A DNA stretch of 64,000 bases from Icerya purchasi (GCA_039619475.1 CM077116.1:30424683-30488682); one strand, 5' to 3'. Numbered from the stretch's first letter, positions 37,723 to 51,196 are shown. Numbers and translations: made by a program. The notes: generated from the sequence alone by a model not told the origin.

Positions 37723-40553
37723 ATCACCTACGTTGTTTTTGTTCCTTTTTGAGACATAAAATCATTTTCAGGCCTATATATTTAATTTCTTTGTGATACG
37801 TCGTGGTTTGCAGCTATTTTATCATACTAAATTTATGTTTTGCAAAGTGAACTGTATTACATCTCAAAAATGTGTGTTTCTTTGGCGTTCATTTTTCAAA
37901 AAAATACGAAACACATGTTTCAGCTGAGATCGTAATTTATGTTTTGCCATGCACAGCCTGCCATTATCATTTATGTATCCTAAAAACCCGCCTTTCGCGT
38001 CTCTGTGCTTTCCGATAAAAGTTAAATGCATCCAAATTTTCTGTTTCTTTAACGCATTTACACAGTAAAGACTTTAAATTAGTAGTCTGAATTTCATTTG
38101 AAAATTTTTCAACAACCCCGCGAGATATGCGAAAGAAAAAACACGTTACTCTCAATCACCCGCAATATTGTTTTGTTTTTTATAATATTTCATGAAATTT
38201 CGTTCTTTAATTAAAAAAATGAAAGAAATTAAAGAGAAGATTAAAAAAGAAACAACAGCCTGCTGCGATGTATAATATTCACAGACTATATTTCGCTAGT
38301 GTTTTTGTTTCTATACGTTTGGGGCCCCGGTTTTTTACACAATGAAATCAATGGGGTAAATGCGATTAAACTCGAAAAAAAGGAAAATAATAGAAAAACC
38401 GAATTTCTCGTTCGAAAAATAACTATTTCCGACGACAACGCGTTCAAGGTCAAAACAACATTAACTTCCGGCGAAAAGGAAAGTGAATTGTAGCCTTAAA
38501 ACAAGGCAGCAATCCATTACAGAAGGGACCTTAAAACACTCGATATTTTGAAAAAATTGCGACGCGTTCGAATGAAAGGAAAATTTTTAGCCTTCTCCGA
38601 AATATGTCGATTTTATGATAGATTTTGTGATTATTAATTTTTTTCGGCAAATAATATTACGAAAAAAAAAAAAAAAAGAATCATTGCAATGGTTTTGGCG
38701 CGCCAAATCATCGCTTGTCGTCTATTGTTTCTTTGTTGTTTTTTTCTTCTTCTTCGTAGTTCTATATAAAATAACATATATCACGGCGAATGAGAGAGAA
38801 TTGTACTACGACCACAAAATTCCGAGCGACATCCATGATAACTGGAGGCGGAGCTCATGGTGTTTTTCTCGGGCGCGGTGATTCCCGGTAGTTGCAATTA
38901 TCTACCGATATACTACGATGTCTAGCGTAAGATCAGCGCGAGATTAGCTACGGTTTCCTCCTGATGATCGTTCCGAAACATCGTTATCGGTCAAGAGGAG
39001 GACTTCAAGTGTAAAGTTAAATATTGCGATATAATGTTCTCGGCAGCTTGCCGATTTGTCATCGACCAATCAGATACCGGTAGAATCTTTCGAGTCAAAC
39101 AAATTTTTATACCGAGAAAAAGTTTCGAACATCTCGAAATATTACTCTAGGGTTTCCCGCGATTTTTGATCGACGGGAAGCGGCTTTCAACACGTGCACG
39201 CTTCACTACGCCAGATCATTCGTCGCGCGTGTACCTACAACGATGTCGTTCAGTTCTGTTAGTATCTGCGTCGTTGCTGTCTTCGTGTCGTCCTCGGCTA
39301 TTTTAAGTGTTGTGACTGCCATCGGCGACGTCCCTTGTCCTATTCTCGTCTGGTCGACACTGAACAGAATATTTCGGAGCAACCTTTCTCCTAGACGTGT
39401 GCCATTCGGAAAAAGGCTATATTTATTTTCGCCTTATCGATCAGGCTTTGCTGCGCTCTCTAAGCCTGGCTACCGCGGGTACCCGCTATTTGTTGTTGTT
39501 ACTGTTCTGCGTTGTTTGCGAAGAAACCGATTTTTATCTTTTTCAACATAAACCGACGCTAATTGCTGCTACAGAGTGGTCCGAGTCTCCTTATCAGTGT
39601 TGTTCTCATACCTTTACTCACTGAGCCGTGTGCGTGTATTTTTATGGGAACGGGGAAAGCGCGCATAATTAAACAGGTTTGTGTGTCTCATCGGTGTCTA
39701 TTTTTAGAGCGTTGTTTTTGCTTTATCTGATTAGATCGAACGGAGCGGGTTGTCTTCAGCGGCGTGATTAAACACCAGATTGTATGTTTTCAAATCTGGT
39801 TCACCACCGCTCTCTAAAAAAATTTCCCAAATTAACAAAATGTGTTTTTGTTGTACCCCTCTCCACGTTTTTTTTTTTTTTGTTTTTTTGTTATTTTTAA
39901 AACGCTGAGCCGGGAAGTTCGTAGTGTGTGTACATCACACGCGTGGAAAGTTGGAAAGTTAACTACAGAGTGGTTTTTGGTTTTAAAAAAAGAAGGAAAC
40001 GGTTTTCATTGTTGGTATTAGTATTACTGTTTCTGATTTTTCTTCGACGATGTTTGTAGAGAAATTTGTTGCGATAGATTACATAGAGTTCAGTCCCCGT
40101 TTTGTTTGATTTAGCAATTTCCCCTTACACTTTGTTAGCCTGTTTGCCGTCGTTGTCCTTTTAGCATTAACCTCTCAATCTTTTTTTTAAGAACTGTAGT
40201 AGGTACTTTTTAACAAAAAATAGGCTTAGAAAGTCTTAGTGTAGATTTTCGACAAAACACGTCTCGAAAAGTTCTGATTAATATGGGTCACGTTAAATTT
40301 TTAAATTTTGTTTGGTTCGGCCGGTTTTCCCCGTGGAAAAGAAAGAATTTTTCCGTTATCGAGGGGCTACCGTTAATGAGAGAGACTTTGAATTACGCGC
40401 TTCATATAGTTATTTATTCTGAGAATTAAACGGTTCCCGGAGATGTTGGCGCACGTCTCTTTGAACAGCGCGAAAATGATGCGAGACATTGGCTTAACGT
40501 ATTTGGCCGGAATGAAAATAAGAATGCACTTAAGCGACGATGTGAAAAGGAAA

Positions 40554-40597
40554 AAACAAAAAAAAAAACAAAAAAAAAACAAAAAAAAAACAAAAAA
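40554..40597. repeat. (CAAAAAAAA)n tract
   Basis: Five units of C plus seven to nine A. It produces low-complexity Lys/Gln and Phe open frames on opposite strands. Confidence 0.9.
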
Positions 40598-41639
40598 CAA
40601 GCTGTTATGTAAATTGTGTTGTTGCGAGAAAAACTATTATGAGCCACGTGTTTGTAATTGTCTAAAGCTACAGGTTTCTTCGATAGTAAATCGAGAGTTA
40701 AATGTACATACGTCCAATTCGCGCAGCCGACCGCTATGCTTCTTGCGAATTTGTCTCTTTGCTTTAGTACGAGTTGAACGTTTTGTTTGTTTGTTGTTTT
40801 TTCATGACGAGCCATACAAGAAAACACGACAGCAGTTGGCACGAATTTTATGCAATTTTTCTAATACGTCCTCCCCGCAAGCATTCAAAAAGCTGGTCAA
40901 TGACGCAAGCCCCAGAGGTACCTTTTCATTATCGATGAGAGCATGTCCACCGTCGCTCCACTGATGTCGTTCCATTATTGTCCCATAAATTCGCGCATTA
41001 AAAGACAAAAAAAAAAAAAAAAAAACACGGAAAAACTGGTCTTTCTCGTTTGTATTATTGTTTCGCGCCTTTTCCGATAATCTTTCCGATTTACTGTTTA
41101 GCTGAAGAAGTTGGCGTTTTAAATGAGAGTCGGATGAAATGCTAGCGAATTTCCTCATGTTTTAACGTAATGCTACATCCCAGTTCTTCTTCCGCATTGG
41201 TGATTTTTACCGAACATTGAAATAATGGTTTCGGCCGATTTGTTAATTAACTTGCTCTGTCTGCGGCTAGAGATCGTTACCAGAATTGTAAGTGATTGAG
41301 AGAACGTAAAGCTCAGTCTGTTAGAGGGAAGATGGGTGAAAGGTATCGGTTAATTTTTACAGAGAGTGGTGGTTATGCGAAGAAATAAAAACCAATTGAT
41401 AGAGTTAACGTTTTGTTTTCCTTCTGAACCGACTTATCAGCCAACTCTCTAGGTAAACAGCGGTGTCTCAATCGAGACTACGGGTTGTTCGATTACCGCA
41501 TATTGAAAATATCGATTACTCGCGCCTAGATTAATGCAATAATAGCAAAAGAGTCCGATATAAATATTTATATAAACGGAGTCCCACAATTTTACCGGAG
41601 TGTCGGGAATTATGAAGTTAAAGTTCACATCGGACTAAG

Positions 41640-41925
41640 GCTTATTATTATATATGTTTTTTTTATATTTATCTTTGCCCCTTTAGGCCTCGCAAGGGCG
41701 GAAGGCACCTTAGAAAAATCGTTTTCAATTTTATGTCATTCTTACTAAAAAAAATTCTTAGCAATTGTACACATCAAACTTTGTGATGTTATATAAAGTA
41801 AAGATATCATGAGACAAAACACTAACGGGATATAATCATGAGGCAAAAATGTAGTGTATCCGGGGCGGAAAATGGCATAGTCATTAATATGTATAAATAT
41901 ATATATATATATAACTACCTGATAA
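41640..41925 (+). repeat. Dispersed repeat related to the TA-bounded family
   Basis: CCCCTTTAGGCCTCGCAAGG is close to the TTGGCCTCGCAAGGGG block at 60195. The stretch lies between TATATATG (41650) and a TA microsatellite (41895-41913). Its right half, GGAAAATGGCATAGTCATTAA, matches the reverse complement of 43218-43240. The middle has no match in the other copies, so this may be a composite or a third, diverged copy. Confidence 0.5.
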
Positions 41926-43214
41926 GATTCTACAAAACCCAAACGTTTATTTCACCTTTGACGAGTCAAGGCCGCTATAAACGTCTCACCCAGCTACTTC
42001 TCCAATAGTAATTCGTTACCCTTGTGATTAGGATTACTATCTAAAGGCTACCAAGAGGGTATCGCCTCAAATAAAGCGGCATACTCTTCTCTTCCTTTTT
42101 TACTATCCGTTCTGCTTCCTTTAATCAATGAATATCCTGCGCCCGCAAACCGCACCAATGTTACCGAACGCAGTGGGCTCGGCTCGTCTTGTCGCCAAAT
42201 CGTCTACTGGATGGGTAACCTGCGAGTTTATTTTTTTCATTTCGCAAGCCACTCGTACTGCGCTGCTATGCTGTTTTTTTTTTGTTTTTTTTTTTTTGTC
42301 CTCTCATTCCCCTATCTGTAATTATTTCTCCTCGCAAACCAATATAACTTACAATAGCGGATCGCGTGGTACAACAGCGCCTACAAAAGTGGCCGTTCAG
42401 CGAAAAGAAAAAATTCCAAGCTAAGGCATATATTGTGGTGTCGTAGTGCCTATCGTATTGGTTTCTGGTACCACACATCCGTGATTGTAATAAACACAGC
42501 GTTTATACTCAGCTAGGAGTGAGCAAAAGATAATGATTATATATACCCAAAGTAGACCTGCGGTAGTGTGTAATAGGAGATCTTTGAATTCTTCGTATAA
42601 TAAATTTTTAATAATTGTTGTAGATTTTTTGTGCACGATGATGATTGAAACGGCAATTATAGTAGAAAACGCTGAACGTAAAAAAGTAAAACAATTATAA
42701 CGAAACTCGATGCGAGGAGTATATTTGAATTTTCGTATTGATAAAAATTAAACGGGAATTGAAATAGCCGTTTTTTACGTATACTGCCAGAATAAGATAC
42801 AACGACACCAGAGACCCTTCTATCATTGCCGTGTGTAAAAGTTTCCTTTTCAGATTCCGCTCCGACATTTATTTCATTTCTCCAGCAGTTGCTCCTTTTA
42901 TCTTTCAACTTACTTTTCCTTCTAATCCATTTAGGTTCCTTTTGTTTCATTCGTTTCTTCGTTCTGCTGGTGTGTCTTCATTGTTTGCCGCTTTGACCGT
43001 ATTCTAGTATCTTGTTTTCGTTTTCGTTTCTCATCATTGGCTTCCACATTGTCTCCTTTACATTCAAACGATGCAGTTGTTTCAGGGTATTATCACGTGT
43101 TTCTTAAGCGTTCGTCTTTTTGTCTTGGGCGTCTGCGTTGTATTTCTGTTTGCTGAAACTTGGACTTCCTACTCCCCATTGCTCATCTTACAGTAGTCTC
43201 TCTTTGCTGTTTAT

Positions 43215-43310
43215 TCTCTTTAATGACTACGCCATTTTTAGATCGCGGTATAATATATTTTCTGTCCCACGATTGTGTCTTGTTACACTCTACATGTACA
43301 GCATTTATTT
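43215..43310 (-). repeat. Fragment of the 41.6-kb repeat, opposite orientation
   Basis: TTAATGACTACGCCATTTT here equals the reverse complement of the right end of 41640-41890 with one change. Further similarity continues for 60-70 bases (CACGATTGTGTCTTGTTA against CATGATTATATCCCGTTA). Confidence 0.55.
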
Positions 43311-43430
43311 AATTGCGTGTGTTTACTGCGATTAAAAAATGAAGATTTTTAAAAAAAGTAATAGACGGGGAAGAATGACGTAGTCAATTGAAAACGGCTT
43401 TTAATGAATTTTAGAAGAAAAATGGATTGA

Positions 43431-43454
43431 AGGTCATGAAGGTCATGAAGGTCA
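43431..43454 (+). promoter_or_regulatory. Three AGGTCA half-sites as direct repeats spaced by three
   Basis: AGGTCA-TGA-AGGTCA-TGA-AGGTCA occurs at 43431-43436, 43440-43445 and 43449-43454. AGGTCA is the core half-site of nuclear receptors, and the spacing is DR3 for each adjacent pair. It is intronic and upstream of the candidate alternative promoter near 46 kb. It could equally be a three-unit 9-bp tandem repeat without regulatory meaning. Confidence 0.35.
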
Positions 43455-43585
43455 ATGAGGTTTTCCCCTTCACGATGCCCGATGAGCTGAGTTTTTTATT
43501 AATAATATTCATAGTGAGACTTAATTGATACTTTTTTTTTTTAGTGTATTAGTTGACGAGCACCCCCTTAAAAAACTGCTTGCAG

Positions 43586-43587
<2 letters not shown>

Positions 43588-43634
<47 letters not shown>
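43588..43634. repeat. (TA)n microsatellite
   Basis: About 22 TA units. Confidence 0.97.
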
Positions 43635-43636
<2 letters not shown>

Positions 43637-45639
43637 TAGAAACATATATATAAGTTAAATATCTAAACAATCGAACATTTAAATATTGGACTTTTGAGCA
43701 AGTGGGAAAAAATAAAAATAAACCGGTTTGTGTAATGTCTAAAAATTTGAAAAAATCGAAATGCCCTACTTTGAATAAAAATGATTTGCCTGCGTCAAAC
43801 TGATGCGGACCCACTGTTTCCTTAGCCCCACGGTGTATTATACTAATTAGCCGGCAGTTAGGCGCGTAGAAGAAAAATGAATGATAAGGTGTTTTTTAGC
43901 AGCAAGTGTTCGACTGAAATTGTCGGAGGAAACGGAGACCGATAATAAATTAAAAAATTAACGCGACTATTAGCTCTGCTCCGTTGCGTGGTAAAAACAA
44001 CGCTAGTTTTGCGATTTAATATCAGGTAAACGATGAACGTTGCTCCTCTGCCAGTTAATTATTCGTTCTAGTTTGTTTATATTTGTTACGGCTTTTGATG
44101 GCTTTCATGCAGAACTGCGTTCTAGATCCGGTTTTTATCTGATTCGAATCTGTTAATTTGTCCTTACTGAGATGCGTATATTCGATTTTATTTATTATAA
44201 TTATAATTTATTTATTTATTTTTTTTTCGGATTTATTTATCTATTTCGAGTTGAAGAGGGCGTGTATTGAGGAGCAATTGTTATGTATTTTTTTCTTTCC
44301 TTCGGTGTTACCAATAAAATATTAACGAATTTTTTTGTCCGGGTTTTCCATCTGAACGTGTTAGATTGGACAGATGTAAAATAATTAAAAGTGCGAAACG
44401 GTTATTCATGTTTTCACAGTAAGTCTCTCGTCTTCCTTAAGAATTAACGGGTGCGCTTAGTTTTACATTGTTGCAGTTTTATTCCTAGGACGCGGTGGCG
44501 AAGTGACATTTAATATTTGAATGCGTGCGCACACATTTATCGTGTCGCTACAGAGACAAGAAAGATGACTTATTAACCAGTCTGCCGATTAAAAAAAGAA
44601 GGTGAATGGTGAAGGTGAAAATATTATTACAGGCGGAGTGATAAAATCGCGGTTACTTATCGACGTCGTGCTAATTGAAACGCTGAATTCTGCTTGTATA
44701 GGTGTTGTGTAAGGCATTCCTTTGCTTCTACAAGTTTTTTCGGTCGCTTAACGTTGTAGCACTTTTAATTATGCGATCTTCGCATTCCTTCATTGTATCT
44801 TTTTTCCGTCCTTTTCGCTATACAAACTGATCCGGTTTTTCTTCTCATTTCTCTTCATAACCGCCTTAATCTTTTCAGAACGTAGATTGGCGAAATATCT
44901 TTTATTTATTTATTTTTTTGGTTTTGCATCTAGTACTATTCGGATTTTATTATTCGTAAAATCAGTACGTTACGCCGTTTAAAATTTAAGAAACAAGAAA
45001 AGTGTCGTTTTATTTAAAGCAAGTCATGATGATCTGCTATACGGGAAAAAGTGACAGGTGAAAAAGTATTATCAGATTTTATCTTTCGGTTAAAAAATGC
45101 CAAAATAAAAAGTCCACCGAAATTATACTAGTCGTAAAGAGGAGAAATTCGTGGACGAATTTTCTTTAAAACTTCCTCCCAGTATGTAAACGAGTTGGTT
45201 GAATTTTTTACTAACACTAGATACGAGCAGTGTTCCCGTTGTAATAGTTCTTTTTTTCCGCTAATTATTACTTTTTCGTTTTTGTTTTTTTTTTTTTTTT
45301 TTTTTCTTTTGGGTCTCAGGATTTTGTTTGAAAAATTAACAGTTTTTAAACATAAAAATGAATTTCAGCATTCAAAATGTTCAAATTTTAAAGAGTTTAT
45401 TATTACGTAAGATCTTTCTTAAGATCGTCGAAAAGTATTGCAATTAAAACGTGTGTTCCAAGTGTCGTTCTGGTATAGGTATTTAATTCTGGCCGTGTTT
45501 TATGGGCGCGCCACTGTTTACGATCGAATTTACACACTTACCTTGATATTGTTAACAGCGCCCTAATGAAAAGGAACTGCTCTAGCAGCCAACCTACACC
45601 TCTGATGAACTGTAGCTTACACTTTCGGCTAGTCGCCAA

Positions 45640-46038
45640 TTTGAGTAAGCTTTCCTGATTGGACAGCTACACAGCATTTCCCTTTGTCGACGGAAGTGCG
45701 TGGCTCCTGTCACTTTGCCAACACTGTCTGCTTTAGGTTCGAATAACGTAAATATGTATCAGCGTATTTTAATTGCTCTATTTATTTTTTTCCTTTCTTT
45801 CTCTTTTTAGTATAATTAAAACTGTGTGGTGTAACCTCTACTATACGCTCGGACGGATGAACATTCTCACTGTTAACTTGCCCGGCTTTTTCTTTCTCGG
45901 GAAATAAAATTTATTAACTCGTAAAAAGATATATACGCGAACCGTGTGCGGTGTTTCTAAAAGGTCGATTAAAAGAATAAAAGGTAGTAGAAGAAAATCC
46001 GTCGAAAGCGAATAAGAATAAAATCGACTGCGCCATTT
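45640..46038 (+). promoter_or_regulatory. Possible promoter and 5' UTR of the 46-kb first exon
   Basis: Directly before the candidate first coding exon, the sequence changes from T-rich to a mixed composition. It contains GATTGG (an inverted CCAAT box) near 45657 and in-frame stops only 50 bases before the ATG. I cannot place a start site. This is inferred from position. Confidence 0.3.
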
Positions 46039-46297
46039 ATGGAAAACAATGAAGGTTGCGGCGACAACAACGGCAACGTTAGTAACAGCAGCGCTGCATC
46101 GGCGACTAGCGGCAAAGGCGGGAAACATTCTCAGTGGCCTTTGCAGCAACAGCAGGTACTACAACAAGCACCGGTTTCTCTGAAGCGAAGTAGCAGCTTG
46201 AAGCTGAAATTATTAAAATTACCGATATGGAATCCTCCGAATTCATCTTCCGTCGTCAATAACTCGTCCGCGTCTTCATTCTCTTCGTCCGGATCGA
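46039..46297 (+). CDS. Candidate alternative first coding exon (low-complexity N-terminus)
   Basis: ATG at 46039 follows two in-frame TAG stops at 45985-45990, and the frame stays open for 86 codons plus one base to a perfect donor GTAAGT at 46298. The protein starts MENNEGCGDNNGNVSNSSAA, continues with a glutamine run and a basic-hydrophobic stretch SLKRSSSLKLKLLKLPIWNP, then a serine-rich end. The A/G-rich disordered composition is typical of insect N-termini, not of intron noise. It leaves phase 1, the same as exon 22145..22204, so it could splice to the same downstream exon and give an isoform lacking the PDZ/rgRGS part. It could instead be the start of a separate + strand gene, or an internal exon with an upstream acceptor that I did not find. 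Confidence 0.5.
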
Positions 46298-49200
46298 GTA
46301 AGTGTGCTCTATGCGTGTCTAAAACCTTTTGACTTCGCGCGCATGCATGTAATATTTTTTCCGCTTTATTTTATTTCGTTTTTTAAAACTGTTTTATATT
46401 TCAGTTGTCGCGCAAAGTCATCCGACAACGTGCTTTAACATTTTACGAGTATGCGTATATGTACATTTTATTTACTTTTATTGGAGGGCTATACATTATG
46501 GCACAGTAGAAGAACTCTTTATTGAGCGGATGCTCTCAACAGTCTCTGTAATGGAGAACATTGTTAAGAGAGAAAACGTATTAAACGGTATGGAAGGACG
46601 CAATTTTCGAAGGAAATCGCCGTTAAACACGAACACCGCAACCAGTGTGACCGCTGTTTAAAGAGAGTAGAGCGACGATTTTGGGCACCGCTTTTGGAAA
46701 GGTTTTTTTTTTTTTTGTGGGAATTAGTATTGTTCGTGAATGGCGACTAAATAACAGAAAATTACTTTTATTGCATTCGTTAGCATGTCTTTCGAATGCC
46801 GATGATTGTTAGTTCTAGCTTAAACAGAAACGGCTACGTCCCTAAGAGATTGCTGCAAGTTCCGATTAGCGGTTCGCTTGGCAGCCTAGCGCTAACGTTT
46901 CTTTAAAAGATTTGGTTACGTTAAAAATATCGGAAAGGTTGGCTGATATCGCGCGAATCGAAGATGTGTATAACCGTTTTCGCTGCGGTCGATATGGAAG
47001 CGAAGATATCGGCTGTTCAAAATTCAGACGAGGTGTGCACTCACCTTAATTGACCACTCGGTCTGCAGTCGTTATAAAAAACTCACCAATCTATTTAAAC
47101 CTTACCTTTCTAGTAGTTTTTAACTTCCCGATAATACTAATTTTGTTTTTGGTTATTTCAATTTTTCACGTCAATATTATTTATATTTATAGTGAAAGTA
47201 ACGCTAGAATTTTAGACTCATAAAAAATAATATAAGTAGTAATCTCGAAAGAAATTTCCTAAAATCGGTGCGACTTTTCAGTTTGTTAGTTCAGTGTCGC
47301 TCGAAAGTCGGACGCGTAATTTTTGATTATTTTGCTTAGCTTTGATTGCGAGGAGCGCGAAGTTCCTGTTTTCACATAAGTGCTACAAGATGATCGGTAA
47401 AGGCGAGTTTTATCGGAAAAAGAAAATCCCCCTTTTCAACTAAAAATCTTTCAGGTTAATTGATTTAAAGGGGTATCCTCTTACAGCGACTATCACTCGG
47501 ATCTCAATATTCATTCAGAGAGAAGGCATCATAAACATGTTTTTCCTGATATCCTCCGTTTTTGGGAAAACATTCTTTTGCCGGAATTTCTATATAACAA
47601 TTAGTAACAATGTTCTATTTTATTTCCGTTTTGACTTTGTAATAATTTCCATAGTTGATGATTGTTTTTTTTTTTTTTTTTTTTATTATAAATTTTTCAA
47701 GTGTCGAATAATGATCGTCAAAAATTTTTAGTTTTATAAATAAAGGCGCGAAGCTTATTTTCAAAAATGAAAAAGTATATTCGCTGCACCCTCCGAATGT
47801 TTATTTTTTGAAGCACACAGTTGTGCAAGTTCACGCGTCGAAAACACGGCAAAAGATGATTTTTCGCAAAGTATTTACCCCCTCACTACGGATTTAGAAA
47901 TTTTCTTTCTACTGTAATTAAACACGATGTTTTATTTTCTTTTTCTTTTCCGAGCTGTTGTTCGTACAAACTGCAGGAATTATTAAGCCTCACTCCGAAC
48001 TGTTTCCATTACCCTCAATGTCGCTAAAAAAACTTTTGTTTACTGAACGCCTCGTGTAAAATCGAGACTTTCCGTTTGATCGGTTAATCAAGTTTTTATT
48101 CCTTAACGCAAGCTAGAGCCAGTTTTTGATAAAAAAAAAAAAAACAAAAAAAAAACAAACCGCGTGTATCCTTCTTTCCGAAGTTGCCGGTTCGATTTAA
48201 AAAATTTTAGACGCTATTACGCGTCAAAGAGCAATGAATTTCGTCACTGCCGAAATCTTTCAAAAATGTTGCTCATCGTTTTAAGCAGAATTGTTGAAAT
48301 AAACCGTTGTTTCAAAGGATATTGGAACATGCCGTTTTCGAAGTATCGGATTTTTTTGCAGTCTCTCCGTGCGGACACTTGCTGACTATAAGGCGCTGTT
48401 ATCGAGATGATCTCTTTCGAAGTTTAGATTTGTTACGGGGTCGCGTCTAGTATGGCTTGCTGTTCGGTTGTTTCGATAATTCGTAGTTGCGAAGTATTTC
48501 CGTAGCGGCTTCTGAAATCGGCTGTTTCGCGTGTAATTGGACCGAAAATTGAGCGTGCACGCTTCTCGTGTCTGCTGCAGAGGTTATGCGAACGGTAATC
48601 GGGTGAATGCGACGACGGGTTTTCGTTTTTTCGTCCGATCAATCGGCATTGTCACGACTTTCATGTGCACTGCGGGCAGATTCCAAAATGGCGCAAATCG
48701 GAAAAACTTCACTTTATGACATACGAGCGCTAGTAGAGAGAGCGTTATAAACAAGTTCTCTTTTAATGGTTCATCGGCTCCGTTCTAGATTTTTATTTAC
48801 ATCTCTCTATCGCCTCTTTTCCTCCGTGTGTCTTTACGCTAATTCTCTTTCTCACGCGTTCGCCTGTTACGCGGTGAACTTTTTTTATATGTCGTGGTCG
48901 CTTTATGCTTTATGTTTCGTGCTGTATGCATTTTATGCGTTGCAATATTTACGATTGCTGTGTACACGTCGACACCTGTTCCTTCGTACAAGAACGAAGT
49001 CAGCGCGCGTCCATCACGGAAAGTTACTTTATAGTTCCGCAATTTGTTTCTGTTTCTTCGAAAAGCACCCTGCAACGGATCGATGCAACTCTTTGTCGAG
49101 CCGCAGCGAGCAGGTTTTGTGACATGGAAATGGCGAGACTGATTCGGTGAGAGGTCGTACGCATCGTGACGGCACCGTATTCCCCTGCCAGAGGAATACC

Positions 49201-50153
49201 GAGTTCAGCGTGTTCTCGTGATCTCCTCTCGCGGGGTTCCTATTAAGCGTTTCAGAACCGCCGGAAATTTTTACATACGAACGGATCTGCAACAATTGGT
49301 ATCGCGAAAATGTCGGCTCTTGTTGAAAAGAAAAATAGCCGGCGGGGCGTTTTTCATTAATGTCGCGAAGCATTTGGTTCTATCGAGAAATTTGGTAAAT
49401 TCGTCGAACGAGAAATTTTGTACGTTTTAAACAAATATTAAATGTTGCACCGTCGCACGTTCCTTCCGAAGACATTAAAATTTTACACGTGTCAACGATG
49501 ATAGCTCTCATAGTAATTGCGGATAATTCCAATTGAAAGATAGATAATAAGGAAAATTTAAAAGTTTTTTAAATAAGGCCTAGAAGTTGACGAAAGTACA
49601 GGATTTGCGGTAAATATTTATCGAAATTTAAATCTACACGCTCTAAAAGGAGTTGAAAAAAGCGAATAGGGATTTTCGTAGATTGAAATGCTGCGTGTTT
49701 TTTACTACGGCAAACTACTATCCAACTGGCAATAATGCGTGCTCTGCGCGATTATATCTTATTCTGCGCTCGAGATGCTTACGGTTCTTGATTTCGGGCA
49801 ATCTCGTTAAGCAGCGCTCGTTTTAAAATATTAAAACGATCATTTCGCCAACTGTAATTACTTAAACAACTTGGACGAGATCGCTTGAAGTAGGCGACGA
49901 AAATGGCTGCAGTAAAAAAAAAGCAGTATACTGCAGAAGAATGGCTGGAACGGAAAGTTTGCATGATGCCGTTCGTATTCTCGTTGCTTTAATGTAGATG
50001 CACGCGATTTTGTGTCAATACAATACGAACAGAGAGAGGAGGAAATGTCCGGTCTAGGTGTACAATTTTATGGGAGGCTAAACTGCCTTTTGAACATGGT
50101 TACGTTTCATTTTTAATTGAAAATCTGCCACTTTGTCGATTGTTACTTTGCTA

Positions 50154-50862
50154 CGAGGGGCCATCAAAAAGTCATTGCCACGCCTCCATGTAACTTCGTC
50201 CCGTGTTCAGTTACGAAAATGAAACAAAAACCAAAAAATTCGCAAAGAAATTGCCTATTTTTCTACATAATTGCCATTACAATTTAAACATTTGTCACAT
50301 ATCGCGTTACAAATTTTTATATTCCCGTTCGAATTTCCGACACACATGTCGTTGCCGCTTCCTTTATCTTTTCGTCGCTAAATGCCGATTAAAAATTCGT
50401 CCTTGAACATGTGTTTTAAGTTTGTAATATCTGTCTCGCTGGAACAATGTCAAAACAGCAGCGGTCGTTTCATCATTCACGGCGTTGCACGGTCTCTCAC
50501 TTATTTCCTCTTCGTGAATCATCAATCGGTCGACTTTAAACCGCTCTATCCACGATCGAACTATTCGGGACGGCATGACGAAGTCACCGTACACAGCTTT
50601 TAGAGGGATCGTGAATATATTGCTGGCTGTACAATTTTCTGGAGCCACGAAGCGAATGATGTCTCGCGTTACTGACAAGAAACGGACGCACACTCCAGCG
50701 ACAATTCCATTTTAAATGTAGACAACGCGAGCACTACTGAACCGATCGGTATGAAACTTTCTATACTAACTGAGAATGAAATGACTGGCGGTCGCACGTT
50801 TTCCGACGTCTACTAGAAGCGAAGATATCGAAGTGTGGCAATGACATTTCGATCGCCCCTCG
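50154..50862 (-). mobile_element. Internally deleted mariner element, about 710 bp, with TA duplications
   Basis: Inverted ends CGAGGGGCCATCAAAAAGTC and, reversed from the right, CGAGGGGCGATCGAAATGTC both continue into CATTGCCAC. Each end is flanked by TA (50152-50153 and 50863-50864), the mariner target. The minus strand keeps a transposase N-terminal part (50364-50693) with VYGDFVMPSRIVRSWIERFK, the helix-turn-helix, and NDETTAAVLTLF. After an internal deletion it keeps the end of the protein, CDKCLNCNGNYVEK (near 50260-50300). The whole DDD catalytic core is absent, so this is a non-autonomous copy. Confidence 0.88.
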
Positions 50863-51196
50863 TAGAAAAAAGAGTGTCTTCCTTAACTTTCTGTCTTTTA
50901 TAGTAGAGCCTCTCTGTCCCGTTTTCAAGTAATTTCCTTATTCCCGCGGGAATTTTGTGACCGACCATTTCGCATTCCCATTAATCATTTTCCTTCGTCT
51001 CTAGTTCGTTTTCTTTTTTCATGGTCACCTACACATACGTACACATGTTTGCGTCGTAATTGAATTTCCCCTAATTTTCTACTACTCATTCCTTGACGAC
51101 TCAGGACAGTTAAGCTCCGTTCAGTGTACAATGGAATTAGTCATTTTCTTTAAAATCAAAAAAAAGATCCATTTTCAGTTTCTCCCGCACTCACAT

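Larger units (their letters stand above)
22205..46038 (+). other. Long intronic/intergenic stretch with repeats only
   Basis: No host exon is recognised in about 24 kb. The stretch contains microsatellites, a MITE copy, a deleted mariner, a possible tRNA-like fragment and short dispersed repeats, all listed separately. Open frames such as 31330-31743 (-), 36079-36621 (-) and 40443-40964 (+) have no motif, odd composition and overlapping frames on the other strand, so I do not call them. From about 25 kb on, CpG is visibly more frequent than in the first 22 kb. Confidence 0.55.

Noticed and set aside
39243..39551. 102-codon frame with a signal-peptide-like start (MSFSSVSICVVAVFVSSSA)
   Set aside because: The start context is fair, but the rest has no motif, no donor in phase and no conserved feature. 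A secreted peptide cannot be excluded, but I cannot support it.
39750..39815. tRNA-like string with CCAGATT/AAATCTGG arms
   Set aside because: A short stem only; the remaining cloverleaf arms do not pair.
40426..40964. Opposing frames of 138 and 173 codons
   Set aside because: Both run through the (CAAAAAAAA)n tract and have Phe- or Lys-rich low complexity; no motif.
42128..42210. ATG frame ending at a GTAACC donor, considered as another first exon
   Set aside because: It leaves phase 0, not the phase 1 needed by the other donors, and the donor is weak.
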